10,799 nucleotides of DNA. Source: Rhodospirillaceae bacterium (lineage in GTDB: Bacteria; Pseudomonadota; Alphaproteobacteria; Rhodospirillales_A; Casp-alpha2). The DNA lies in contig DNMS01000426.1 of assembly GCA_003488105.1 (NCBI GenBank), positions 2,024 through 12,822 on the forward strand. The letters run 5' to 3'. Position numbers and translations under genes: made by a program. This document shows positions 1-6,610 of the stretch, one piece after another (positions within the stretch are counted from its first letter, which is position 1; each line of letters starts with the position of its first letter). The notes under the pieces were generated by a model. The model made no database searches. It was not told where the DNA came from and was given only the letters and a program-made list of their open reading frames with translations.

Positions 1-78
1 CTCGAACGCTGCATCCCGATCAGCCGCGCGGCCTTGGAGACATTGCCGCGGGTGTGCTCCAGCGCTTGGAGCATCAGC
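1..78 (-). other. Fis-type helix-turn-helix segment fused in frame to XerD
   Basis: About 25 residues, ending at the window edge, read ALEHTRGNVSKAARLIGMQR followed by serine. The GN(V)SKAAR-x-x-GM-x-R pattern is the DNA-recognition helix pair found at the C-terminus of NtrC-family activators and ActR/RegA-type response regulators, where it is normally followed by LxRKL. Nothing like it occurs in XerC/XerD, whose sequence at this point should lead into the LLYATGLRVSEL region. The segment is in frame with XerD and has no stop. It may be the tail of an unrelated regulator gene joined by misassembly or by a deletion. Confidence 0.7.
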
Positions 79-431
79 AGGCGTTCGACCTCTTCCTCAC
101 TCAGGTATTTGGGCAGGGGCCGCGCCTGACGCGGCGCATCGACGGCCTGGGTCGGATCGTCGTCGCGGATGCGTTCCGCCTGGAGAAAGCGAAAGAACTG
201 ACGCAAGGCCGACAGCCGCCGGGCCTGGGTGCTGGCCGCCATGCCGGCACCCGACAGGCGCTTCATATAGGCCGTGACGTCATCCGGGCCGGCCGCGTCG
301 GCAGCCGTCTTGCGCCGGGCGCAGAACGACGCGAAGTCGTCCAGATCCCGGCCGTAGGATTCGATCGTATTGCGGGCGGCCCCTCTTTCAGCGGCCAGCA
401 TGTCGAGAAATAGGCTGATGTAACGGGACAG
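1..431 (-). CDS. xerD: XerD-type tyrosine recombinase, N-terminal part, running into a Fis-type HTH at the window edge (partial)
   Basis: Reading leftward, the frame gives a SAM-like core-binding domain typical of XerC/XerD: LFLDMLAAERGAARNTIESY, then DDVTAYMKRLSGAGM, STQARRLSALRQFFRFLQ, DPTQAVDAPRQARPLPKYLS and EEEVERLL. This is the N-terminal clamp of recombinases that resolve chromosome dimers at dif. After EEVERLL (about 80 down to 72) the expected catalytic domain, with its Arg-His-x-x-Arg-Tyr residues, does not appear. Instead the frame continues as MLQALEHTRGNVSKAARLIG, a Fis-type helix-turn-helix. The start is uncertain: there is no in-frame ATG, GTG or TTG between the upstream in-frame stop and the core domain. 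CTG at 431-429 follows a strong GGGAGG, while ATG at 401-399 has no ribosome site and would cut the first helix. The gene begins 32 bases after the exported-protein gene, so the two are probably cotranscribed. The XerD identity is firm for the visible part; the fusion may be an assembly artefact. Confidence 0.75.
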   Translation of the reverse strand, partial: MSRYISLFLDMLAAERGAARNTIESYGRDLDDFASFCARRKTAADAAGPDDVTAYMKRLSGAGMAASTQARRLSALRQFFRFLQAERIRDDDPTQAVDAPRQARPLPKYLSEEEVERLLMLQALEHTRGNVSKAARLIGMQRS

Positions 432-437
432 GCGTTG

Positions 438-443
438 CCTCCC
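438..443 (-). promoter_or_regulatory. Strong Shine-Dalgarno site for xerD
   Basis: On the minus strand GGGAGG lies six bases before the CTG at 431-429. It is the only good ribosome site near the XerD start and supports either a rare CTG start or a sequence error in the start codon. Confidence 0.5.
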
Positions 444-463
444 TTCGCGAGTTGCCGCCGAGA

Positions 464-2551
464 TTACAGGCCCGCCGCGAGCGCCGCCTCCAGCGCCAGG
501 TCGTGGGCTTCCTGATCAAGGCCGATGGCGCGCAGGCTGATCACCGCCTGACGCAGAACCTGAGCCTGAGCCCGCGCCGTGCCGCCATCGCCGATGGCGG
601 CCAGCACCATCAGGATGACCTCGCCGCGATGGGGCGGCAGAACCGTTTCCTCGGCCACGGCGGGTGCCGGCAGCACGTCGGTCGTGCCAAGCTGCGCTTC
701 GCGCACAGGTTCGCCCATCGGCGCCACCTGCGGCGCGCCGAGCGCCGCCGAAGGTTCCGCCGCCGTTTCACGGGCCTCGCGCGCGGCGGTCCATGCGGCC
801 ACCTTGTCGGTCACGGACAGCAGGCGGAACCACAGCGCCGGATGGACTGTTTCCGCCGAGGCATGGCCGATCACCGGGCCCATCGCCCGCCAAGCGTCGA
901 GCGGCACATCCTCGCCCAGACCGTCCAGCAGCGCATAGAGCAGCGCCGCCCGGCGGGCCGCATCTTTCTCTTTGGCCACCGAACGCCACCAAACGCTCAG
1001 GTCACGTGGCTCGTTCTCCAGCCCCATGGTGCCGACCAACCGAACCAACGGCGTCATGCGGATCAACAAGTCGCGGCTGTCGTCCTGAAACAAAGCACTC
1101 GCCTGTAGCAGCTTGAACCAAGCCTCGGCGCCCGTGGGGTCGTCCGTCGACAGCATCAGGCGCACCGCGTCGGGGGCGAACCACAACAGGTCCGCCGAGG
1201 GCGGGATATTGGAAACCAGCGGATGGAACACCCGCGCGGCGGCACCATAACGGCCTTCGCCGACGGCGATCTTCAGGGCCTTGTCGATAATTTCCGCCTG
1301 GGCCGTCGGCACGGTTTGTGACAAGGCGGAATGGTAGAGCAACGCCCGGGCGACGGGCCCGCCGATTTCCTCGGCCCGCGATAACGAGCGTTTCAGGTCG
1401 CCCGGATCGAAGGTAACGCTGGAATAGAGCTGGCGCAGGGCCTCGGTATCAAGGGCGCCGGCGGCCTCGGCACGCTCGGCGGCTTCCAGTCGGATATCCG
1501 GCCCCACGTTTGGGTTGACCGCGATGGCCCGCAACACGCCCGGACGGTCGGAGCGGGTGGCATCGGCCGGCAACGGCGTCTTGGCCGCCCGCGCCATGGC
1601 CAGCAGCAGACCATCGGCTTCACTCACCGTTGTCAGTTCCCCGGTCACGCCGCCCAATAGGCGGTCGCTCAGGGCATAGAACGCCGGGTCCTTGGCACCC
1701 AGTTCGTTGAGCATGGAAATGCCGATTTCCGCCTTTTCCGGCTCCCCGGCCAGGATCTGGCAGAAAATCATCGCCTTCTGCCAGTAAGGTCCTCCGCCGG
1801 CCTGAATTTGATGTGCCGTGATGCCGCAGGCGCGGGCATTGTCATTGGCCAGGAAACGGGCGTTAGCTTCGACCTGCAGCAAGGCCCGGTCGGTGATGCT
1901 GCCGGGGATCGCCGCCAGAAGGTCGCCAACCCCGGTGACGTCGCCCATGGCGGCAAGCTGTTGCACGCGCAGGGTAATCAGACTGACCGGTTTCGTCTTG
2001 GCCGCATCCGCGTCATCGCCTTCAGCCGGTTTGACCACGGCGGGGGGCTGGGCCGCGGTCAACAGCAGACGGCGCATCAATGCGCGCATCACCGGCGAAG
2101 GTGCCCGCACGGGCAGGTTCGTCATCAGAGCCGCGACATAGGCGCGGTCCGCACCCTGCCAGAGATCGAAGCCCAGACCACCTTCGTCGGGGCCGATGAC
2201 GCCCGCCGTCTCCGGATCGACTTTATCCAGGGTATCGACCTGGACACCCGGTTCACCGCCCGAGCCCGAACCCGACACGGACCGGATCGAACCCTGGTCC
2301 ACCGACGGCTGAACGGGGCCCGCGGGCGCATGAGGTTTCAGGGCCTGCGGCGGCGCCAGCGCGGCCGGCGGCTGCAGGGCCACCGGCTCAGCAACAGGCG
2401 GCTGTGTGCCCGGCAGCAGGGCCGCCGGCGCATCCGCCGCGGGCGCCTGGGCCTGCGGCTGGCTTAAGGGGGCGGTCAGCAGCAGCGGCGCCACAGCGAG
2501 GGCAGCCAGCCGTAATGCCGAAACCGGGCGCTTAGCGCGGGAATCGGTCAT
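464..2551 (-). CDS. Exported alanine/proline-rich helical protein of unknown function
   Basis: This 695-residue protein is not assigned to a known functional family. Residues 1-36 look like a signal peptide: basic start, hydrophobic LRLAALAVAPLLLTAPL, and an AQA cleavage motif at about 34-36. Residues 37-90 are a Pro/Ala-rich linker that includes repeated PPA/PPQA-like units. A Ser/Gly-rich stretch (VSGSGSGGEPG) follows. From about residue 130 to the end it is mostly short amphipathic helices rich in Ala, Leu, Glu and Arg, suggesting an alpha-helical repeat (TPR/HEAT-like) fold in the periplasm or attached to the envelope; this is inference. No catalytic motif is visible. Similar alphaproteobacterial proteins have, from memory, sometimes been given the misleading name 'antifreeze glycopeptide polyprotein'. 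The gene starts inside the 46-residue peptide gene (20-base overlap), so translation is probably coupled, and xerD follows closely. The reading frame is intact. Confidence 0.85.
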   Translation of the reverse strand: MTDSRAKRPVSALRLAALAVAPLLLTAPLSQPQAQAPAADAPAALLPGTQPPVAEPVALQPPAALAPPQALKPHAPAGPVQPSVDQGSIRSVSGSGSGGEPGVQVDTLDKVDPETAGVIGPDEGGLGFDLWQGADRAYVAALMTNLPVRAPSPVMRALMRRLLLTAAQPPAVVKPAEGDDADAAKTKPVSLITLRVQQLAAMGDVTGVGDLLAAIPGSITDRALLQVEANARFLANDNARACGITAHQIQAGGGPYWQKAMIFCQILAGEPEKAEIGISMLNELGAKDPAFYALSDRLLGGVTGELTTVSEADGLLLAMARAAKTPLPADATRSDRPGVLRAIAVNPNVGPDIRLEAAERAEAAGALDTEALRQLYSSVTFDPGDLKRSLSRAEEIGGPVARALLYHSALSQTVPTAQAEIIDKALKIAVGEGRYGAAARVFHPLVSNIPPSADLLWFAPDAVRLMLSTDDPTGAEAWFKLLQASALFQDDSRDLLIRMTPLVRLVGTMGLENEPRDLSVWWRSVAKEKDAARRAALLYALLDGLGEDVPLDAWRAMGPVIGHASAETVHPALWFRLLSVTDKVAAWTAAREARETAAEPSAALGAPQVAPMGEPVREAQLGTTDVLPAPAVAEETVLPPHRGEVILMVLAAIGDGGTARAQAQVLRQAVISLRAIGLDQEAHDLALEAALAAGL

Positions 2552-2672
2552 CGGGCAGAACTTTCGTCACGTCCTTGGACGGCGCGGGAAAATCCCAGGT
2601 AACCAGGAACGTCCCGCCGCCCAGCACCAAGGCCAGGGCGAGGATGAGAATGATCTTGGAAATGCTTTTCAT
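2532..2672 (-). CDS. Small single-membrane-span peptide (46 aa), conserved-looking unknown
   Basis: This short gene encodes 46 residues beginning MKSISKIILILALALVLGGG and ending KVLPDDRFPR. Residues 6-25 form one hydrophobic segment. The C-terminal 21 residues (from WDFPAPSKDV onward) are short, charged and end in a DDRFPR tail. I recall similar short proteins with a W-D-x-P-P-P and PDDRFP tail beside this exported-protein gene in other Rhodospirillales, but could not check this. The overlap with the 695-residue gene (shared 2532-2551, different frame) is the pattern of a coupled two-gene operon. The hydrophobic segment could be an uncleaved anchor with the tail in the periplasm. Upstream of the ATG the sequence is pyrimidine-rich, with no clear Shine-Dalgarno site, so the start is less certain than the frame. 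The function is unknown; a partner of the larger exported protein is a reasonable inference. Confidence 0.72.
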   Translation of the reverse strand: MKSISKIILILALALVLGGGTFLVTWDFPAPSKDVTKVLPDDRFPR

Positions 2673-2729
2673 CGGGAGGGCGGGCCTATTCGTCTTCGCG
2701 GGTGATCTTGATGGCCGTCGGATCGGCGT

Positions 2730-2760
2730 TTGCCACAGTCTTCAGGCTTTCTGCTAGACT
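2730..2760 (+). promoter_or_regulatory. Weak candidate promoter for aroK-aroB
   Basis: TTGCCA (2730-2735) and TAGACT (2755-2760) face aroK with a 19-base spacer, which is longer than ideal. Transcription from here would leave a leader of about 105 bases before aroK. If both candidates are real, this one lies inside the leader of the divergent minus-strand unit, so the two transcripts would overlap. Confidence 0.25.
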
Positions 2761-2799
2761 GTGACTATGGCATTTTTCCGGCGGCGGCGGGCAAGCCGG

Positions 2800-2828
2800 A
2801 GTTTATCGGCTCGCTCCCCCGCTTTCAA
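2800..2828 (-). promoter_or_regulatory. Candidate sigma70-type promoter for the small peptide/exported protein/xerD group
   Basis: On the minus strand TTGAAA (2828-2823) and TAAACT (2805-2800) are separated by 17 bases. The match is five of six at -35 and four of six at -10. Transcription would start near 2793, giving a leader of about 120 bases before the 46-residue gene. It is the best candidate in this divergent region but was found by eye only. Confidence 0.4.
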
Positions 2829-2872
2829 CGCCGCCTGCCCGGCGCCATCCGCAGTCCGCAAGTTACAGGTCC

Positions 2873-3415
2873 ATGTCTTCCCAGCCCCTTCAAAAGAAAC
2901 AGAAAACCATCGTCCTGGTCGGCCTTATGGGTGCCGGAAAAAGTTCCGTCGGCCGGATTTTGGCCGCGAAGCTGGACCAGCCGTTCATCGATTCCGACGA
3001 CGAGGTGGAAACGGCTGCCGGCTGTAGCATCGAGGACATTTTCGAAATCTACGGCGAACCGGCGTTCCGCGACGTGGAGGAACGGGTCATTGACCGTCTG
3101 CTGAACGGCCCGCCCATGGTTCTATCGTCCGGTGGCGGCGCTTTCATGAACCCGCGCACCCGCGCGCGCATCGCCGAGACCGCCATCAGCGTCTGGCTGC
3201 GCGCCGATCTGGAGATTCTTGAGCGCCGCACCAAACGGCGGGCCGCCGGGCGCCCGCTGCTTAAGGGCACGGATCCGTCGGAGAAACTGAAGCAATTGAT
3301 AAATGAGCGTTATCCCGTGTACGAACAGGCGGATATCATCATTGAAAGCGTCGATGAAACACCGGAAAAGACCGCCGACAAGATCATCGAAAAATTGACG
3401 GACGGCACGGCATGA
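2873..3415 (+). CDS. aroK: Shikimate kinase
   Basis: This cytoplasmic kinase phosphorylates the 3-hydroxyl of shikimate with ATP, the fifth step of the shikimate pathway to chorismate and aromatic amino acids. The 180-residue protein has the Walker A loop GLMGAGKS at residues 17-24 and the Mg/shikimate-binding DSDD at 40-43. Shikimate-contacting R66 lies in FRDVEE, and the GGGAF motif is at 87-91. The LID region holds GRPLL (126-130), and the C-terminal ERYPVYEQAD begins at 145. Length and motif order are normal for the family, with a short basic N-terminal extension. The ribosome site before the chosen ATG is weak (ACAGG close to the start), but no better start precedes the P-loop. It overlaps aroB by four bases, the usual aroK-aroB operon of proteobacteria. 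Confidence 0.97.
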   Translation: MSSQPLQKKQKTIVLVGLMGAGKSSVGRILAAKLDQPFIDSDDEVETAAGCSIEDIFEIYGEPAFRDVEERVIDRLLNGPPMVLSSGGGAFMNPRTRARIAETAISVWLRADLEILERRTKRRAAGRPLLKGTDPSEKLKQLINERYPVYEQADIIIESVDETPEKTADKIIEKLTDGTA

Positions 3416-4563
3416 CCACTCACGGCACGACCATTGATCACCCGGGCAGCGAATGCCTGGGCGTCGACCTGGGCGAGCGCAGCTACGACATCCTGATCGG
3501 CGACGGCCTGCTGGCCGACGCCGGGCGGCTGATTGCGCCCGTGCTGCGCTCCAAACAGGTCGCGGTAATCACCGACCGCAACGTCACCGACGCGGGGCAT
3601 CTGGCGACCTTGGAAACAGCACTGGCCGCCGCCGGCATCGCCAGCCGCACGATCATTTTGGACCCCGGCGAGCAGACCAAGGACTTCGCCCATCTGGAAC
3701 AGGTCATCGGCGATCTGCTGGCCGGCGGCATCGACCGCAAGACGACGCTGATCGCCCTCGGCGGGGGGGTCATCGGCGACCTGACCGGCGTCTGCGCGGC
3801 GCTGACGCTGCGCGGGATCGATTTCGTGCAGGTCCCGACGACCCTGCTGGCGCAGGTCGATTCATCGGTCGGCGGCAAGACCGCCATCAACACGGCTCAG
3901 GGCAAGAATCTGGTGGGCGCGTTTTACCAGCCGCGCCTTGTGCTTGCCGATACGGGCGTGCTCGACACCCTGCCGCCCCGCGAGCTGCGGGCCGGCTATG
4001 CCGAGGTCGTGAAATACGGCGTCATCGACATGCCCGATTTCTTCGATTGGCTGGAAGGCAACGGTCCCGCCCTGCTGGCCGGGGACGCCGCGGCCCGCCG
4101 CCGCGCCATCCTGACCTGCTGCGACGCCAAGGCGCGCATCGTCAGCGCCGACGAAACAGAACAGGGACAGCGCGCGCTGCTGAACCTGGGACATACCTTC
4201 GGCCACGCGCTGGAGGCCGAGGCCGGCTACGGCGGCGGCCTGCTGCACGGCGAGGCCGTGGCCATCGGCATGGTCATGGCGCTGACTCTGGCGAACCGCC
4301 TGGGGCATTGCAAAGGCAACGACGCGGCGCGGCTTCGCGCCCACCTTGACGCCACGGGCCTGCCGGGCGACCTCGCGCGGCTCGACATCGGCGGCTGGAC
4401 GGCGGAGCGCCTGCTGGCGCACATGATGAAGGACAAGAAGACCGAGGACGGCAAGCTGACATTCATCCTGGCCCGGGCCATCGGCGACGCGTTCATCGAA
4501 AACGACGTGCCGACCGGACCGGTCGCCGATGTCCTCAACGAATTCCTCAGCGCCCGGAGTTGA
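3412..4563 (+). CDS. aroB: 3-dehydroquinate synthase
   Basis: This enzyme converts DAHP to 3-dehydroquinate, the second step of the shikimate pathway, using NAD+ and a divalent metal in the cytoplasm. The 383-residue protein carries the family motifs in order: DPGEQTK (84-90), the nucleotide-binding GGGVIGD (117-123), TTLLAQVDSSVGGKTAIN (from 143), the EVVKYG metal-site segment (near 197), NLGHTFGHALE (from 258) and LLHGEAVAIGM with H279. Length is near the usual 360-380 residues. A short N-terminal addition of about 15 residues precedes the first strand (LGERSYDILIG). The start ATG shares bases with the aroK stop (ATGA at 3412-3415), which indicates translational coupling. Confidence 0.97.
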   Translation: MTTHGTTIDHPGSECLGVDLGERSYDILIGDGLLADAGRLIAPVLRSKQVAVITDRNVTDAGHLATLETALAAAGIASRTIILDPGEQTKDFAHLEQVIGDLLAGGIDRKTTLIALGGGVIGDLTGVCAALTLRGIDFVQVPTTLLAQVDSSVGGKTAINTAQGKNLVGAFYQPRLVLADTGVLDTLPPRELRAGYAEVVKYGVIDMPDFFDWLEGNGPALLAGDAAARRRAILTCCDAKARIVSADETEQGQRALLNLGHTFGHALEAEAGYGGGLLHGEAVAIGMVMALTLANRLGHCKGNDAARLRAHLDATGLPGDLARLDIGGWTAERLLAHMMKDKKTEDGKLTFILARAIGDAFIENDVPTGPVADVLNEFLSARS

Positions 4564-4623
4564 CCCGGGCCGACCCACCGGCGCGCCCAAGACGGCGCCC
4601 GGCACATTGAACGAGCGGATGCC

Positions 4624-5901
4624 ATGGAAGACGAAACAAGCCTGATCACGATCTTTTTTCTGCTTTTGATGTCGGCGTTCTTTTCCGGCTCGGAAACGGC
4701 ACTGACCGCCAGTTCCCAACCGCTCATGCATCGCCTGGAACTGGCCGGCGACAAACGGGCGGCGGTGGTCAACCGGCTCTACGATCAGAAGGAACGCCTG
4801 ATCGGCGCCATTCTCCTGGGCAACAACCTGGTCAACATCTTGGCGTCCTCTTTGGCGACCAGCCTGCTCATCACCTATTTCGGCGAGGCCGGCGTGGCCT
4901 ATGCGACCCTGGTCATGACCCTTCTGGTGCTGATCTTCGCCGAGGTCATGCCTAAGACCTACGCGATCAAAAATGCCAATACCATGGCCCTTTTCGTGGG
5001 GCCTCCGGTGAGGATTTTGGTCGCCCTGCTGGCTCCCATTACCCATACCGTGGAATTGTTGGTGCGCGGCCTGTTTTACATGGTCGGCGTCGATATCCGT
5101 GCATCCGGCGGCAACGATCACGAATCCGAACAGGAACTGCGCGGCGCCATTGAGCTTCACACGGGCGACGAGGAAACAGGCCTGGAACGGGTGATGCTGC
5201 GCAGCGTGCTCGACCTGGCCGATGTCCAGGTCGGGGAGATCATGATTCATCGATCCAGCGTCAACACGCTGAACGCCGATCTGTCGGCCGAGGCGATCAT
5301 CGCGGGCGTCCTGGAAAGCCCCCACACGCGCATCCCCCTGTGGCGGGGCGAGCCGGACAACATCGTCAGCGTGCTCCACGCCAAGGCCCTATTCCGCGCC
5401 GTACACGGCGCCAAGGGTGATTTGGCGGAGTTAGACGTCAAATCCTTCGCCGCCGAACCCTGGTTCATTCCGGATACGACGCCGCTGCTGGACCAGCTTC
5501 AGGCCTTCCGCGAACGGCGCGAACATTTTGCCCTGGTCGTCGACGAATACGGCAGCCTGCAAGGCATCGTAACCTTGGAAGACATCATCGAAGAGATCGT
5601 CGGCGAGATCGACGACGAACATGACCTGAAGGTCGCCGGCGTCGAGCCGCAGGCGGACGGATCCTACCTGGTCGATGGCACAGTGACGATCCGGGATCTC
5701 AACCGCCAGTATGAATGGCACCTGCCCGACGAAGAAGCCGCGACCGTCGCGGGCCTCGTCCTGCACGAAGCCCGGCGCATCCCCGAGGTCGGTCAGTCGT
5801 TCCGTCTGTTCGGATTCCGCATCGACATCGTGGCCCGTCAGCGCCATCAGATCACCCGCCTGCGCGTAACGCCGCCCAAGCCCGGCGAAGCCACCGACTG
5901 A
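4624..5901 (+). CDS. CNNM/CorC-family membrane protein with DUF21, CBS pair and CorC/HlyC C-terminal domain
   Basis: This 425-residue inner-membrane protein belongs to the HlyC/CorC (CNNM-like) family, which is linked to Mg2+ and Co2+ efflux or its regulation. The old 'hemolysin' name is not supported functionally. The N-terminal DUF21 domain begins with a hydrophobic span at 7-19 and the signature FFSGSETAL (19-27). Further hydrophobic stretches lie near 61-86 (containing LLGNNLVNILASSLAT), 90-113 (ending FAEVMPKTYA) and 119-155. A CBS-domain pair covers roughly 200-330, ending with DEYGSLQGIVTLEDIIEEIV from residue 307. The C-terminal CorC/HlyC transporter-associated domain covers about 340-420. 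The gene lies 60 bases after aroB on the same strand, a common proteobacterial arrangement with no obvious metabolic meaning. An ATG at 4619 is in another frame, so 4624 is the start. Confidence 0.93.
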   Translation: MEDETSLITIFFLLLMSAFFSGSETALTASSQPLMHRLELAGDKRAAVVNRLYDQKERLIGAILLGNNLVNILASSLATSLLITYFGEAGVAYATLVMTLLVLIFAEVMPKTYAIKNANTMALFVGPPVRILVALLAPITHTVELLVRGLFYMVGVDIRASGGNDHESEQELRGAIELHTGDEETGLERVMLRSVLDLADVQVGEIMIHRSSVNTLNADLSAEAIIAGVLESPHTRIPLWRGEPDNIVSVLHAKALFRAVHGAKGDLAELDVKSFAAEPWFIPDTTPLLDQLQAFRERREHFALVVDEYGSLQGIVTLEDIIEEIVGEIDDEHDLKVAGVEPQADGSYLVDGTVTIRDLNRQYEWHLPDEEAATVAGLVLHEARRIPEVGQSFRLFGFRIDIVARQRHQITRLRVTPPKPGEATD

Positions 5902-5927
5902 CCCTGCGGCCTCAATGTACCAACCGG

Positions 5928-5961
5928 TTAACGGTTAACATGAGCATCCGTTAATTCTTAA
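5928..5961. promoter_or_regulatory. Four TTAA elements in two 7-base-spaced pairs
   Basis: TTAA occurs at 5928, 5935, 5951 and 5958. Each pair has starts 7 bases apart, and the pairs lie 16 bases apart. The last element forms part of a candidate -35 box (TTAACC). TTAAC half-sites overlapping -35 boxes resemble targets of the alphaproteobacterial cell-cycle regulator CtrA. The classical spacing of TTAA, seven bases, TTAA is not met, so this is a weak suggestion. The elements lie upstream of the small CBS-protein gene. Confidence 0.35.
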
Positions 5962-5986
5962 CCCAGCGGCACAATTCCCGTACAAT
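5958..5986 (+). promoter_or_regulatory. Candidate promoter of the CBS-pair gene
   Basis: TTAACC (5958-5963) and TACAAT (5981-5986) are spaced by 17 bases, matching four of six and five of six of the sigma70 consensus. Transcription would start near 5993, leaving a leader of about 68 bases before the ATG at 6061. The boxes overlap the TTAA and ACAAT repeats, so a repressor or activator could act here. Confidence 0.45.
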
Positions 5987-5997
5987 GACGCAACAAT
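5971..5997 (+). repeat. Three ACAAT direct repeats with an exact 11-base period
   Basis: ACAAT begins at 5971, 5982 and 5993, one helical turn apart. The middle copy is the core of the candidate -10 box, and the third lies at the expected transcription start, within ACAATTGT. Bases between the copies are not conserved. Such phasing is typical of a protein binding one face of the helix, but five-base repeats can also occur by chance. Confidence 0.4.
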
Positions 5998-6045
5998 TGT
6001 CGCACCGTGGCAAAGCCCGGCAAACGTCCGGGCGACATGGTCAAC

Positions 6046-6052
6046 GAGAGGA
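6046..6052 (+). promoter_or_regulatory. Shine-Dalgarno site that fixes the CBS-protein start
   Basis: GAGAGGA lies eight bases before the ATG at 6061. Upstream in-frame candidates (GTG at 6007, ATG at 6037) have no comparable site, and the residues they would add look unstructured. Confidence 0.7.
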
Positions 6053-6060
6053 AACGTCCG

Positions 6061-6510
6061 ATGCAGCGCAAGATTATTCCGGACATCGTTCAGCGCACGG
6101 AACTGACCGCGACCACCATCGACGCCACGTCGGAACAGGCTGCCAAGGACATGGCTGCGGCCAATGTCGCGGCGGTCGTCGTTCTGGATGCGGATGGGGT
6201 GCTGATCGGCATTCTGACGGAACGTGACATGTCCCGCCGCGTGGTGGCGACGAACAAACGCCCCAGCGAAATCAAGGTCGGCGACATCATGACCGCCAAT
6301 CCGGATACCCTGGCGCCGAATGACCGGGCCTCGGACGCGCTCGAGTTGATGCTGACCCGACGCTATCGCCACCTTCCCGTCGTGGGCGAAGACGGCAAAT
6401 GCGTCGCCATGGTGTCAATCCGAGATCTTTACCAAGCGGTCAAGGAAGGCCTGGAAGAGAACATCCGCGAGACGGAAGCCTTCGTCTTCGGCGACCGATA
6501 CAGCGCCTAA
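6061..6510 (+). CDS. Stand-alone CBS-domain-pair protein
   Basis: This 149-residue soluble protein consists almost wholly of two CBS motifs, a Bateman module that usually binds adenosine nucleotides such as AMP, ATP or NAD and acts as a sensor. The first CBS spans about 8-66, ending with IGILTERDMSRRVVA, where T53 and D56 are the usual ribose/phosphate contacts. The second spans about 73-130, with VGDIMTANP at its start and MVSIRDLYQAV (S-x-R-D pattern) near its end. A short charged tail closes the protein. No catalytic or transport domain is attached, so its partner cannot be told from sequence. It follows the CorC-type CBS protein by 159 bases but has its own candidate promoter. Many alphaproteobacteria carry one or more such small CBS proteins of unproven role. 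Confidence 0.9.
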   Translation: MQRKIIPDIVQRTELTATTIDATSEQAAKDMAAANVAAVVVLDADGVLIGILTERDMSRRVVATNKRPSEIKVGDIMTANPDTLAPNDRASDALELMLTRRYRHLPVVGEDGKCVAMVSIRDLYQAVKEGLEENIRETEAFVFGDRYSA

Positions 6511-6564
6511 TATATTGAAATAAATAATTTTTATGAGCAGGTGCGCGACTGCGCGCAGCATCTC

Positions 6565-6592
6565 TTGCCGCCCGTGGCCGACAGCCGATAAA
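6565..6592 (+). promoter_or_regulatory. Weak candidate promoter of the DUF2889 gene
   Basis: TTGCCG (6565-6570) and GATAAA (6587-6592) are spaced by 16 bases, each matching four of six consensus positions. The gap from 6511 to 6660 otherwise holds an AT-rich stretch just after the CBS stop (about 6511-6535), a small inverted repeat TGCGCG/CGCGCA (6542-6557), and the hairpin at 6611-6628. Confidence 0.25.
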
Positions 6593-6610
6593 GTCATTGG
6601 ACGATATGCC

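Noticed and set aside
452..2467. Plus-strand open frames of about 220 codons opposite the exported-protein gene
   Set aside because: They have Arg/Gln/His-heavy composition and no domain, while the minus-strand frame has a signal peptide and covers the whole interval.
2691..2750. A minus-strand frame ending TAIKITREDE in the leader of the 46-residue gene
   Set aside because: It reads like protein, but I found no ATG or TTG; the only candidates are an internal GTG or CTG giving fewer than 20 residues. It may be a relic or chance.
3862..5379. A 505-codon open frame on the minus strand opposite aroB and the CorC-type gene
   Set aside because: It runs antisense to two clear conserved genes, is rich in Gln, Arg, His and Gly as shadow frames in GC-rich DNA are, and shows no recognisable domain.
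5928..5961. A classical full CtrA site
   Set aside because: The spacings between TTAA elements do not give TTAA, seven bases, TTAA; reported only as half-site-like elements.
6007..6060. An upstream GTG start for the CBS-pair gene
   Set aside because: It lacks a ribosome site, whereas GAGAGGA is well placed for 6061; the added residues fall outside the CBS fold.
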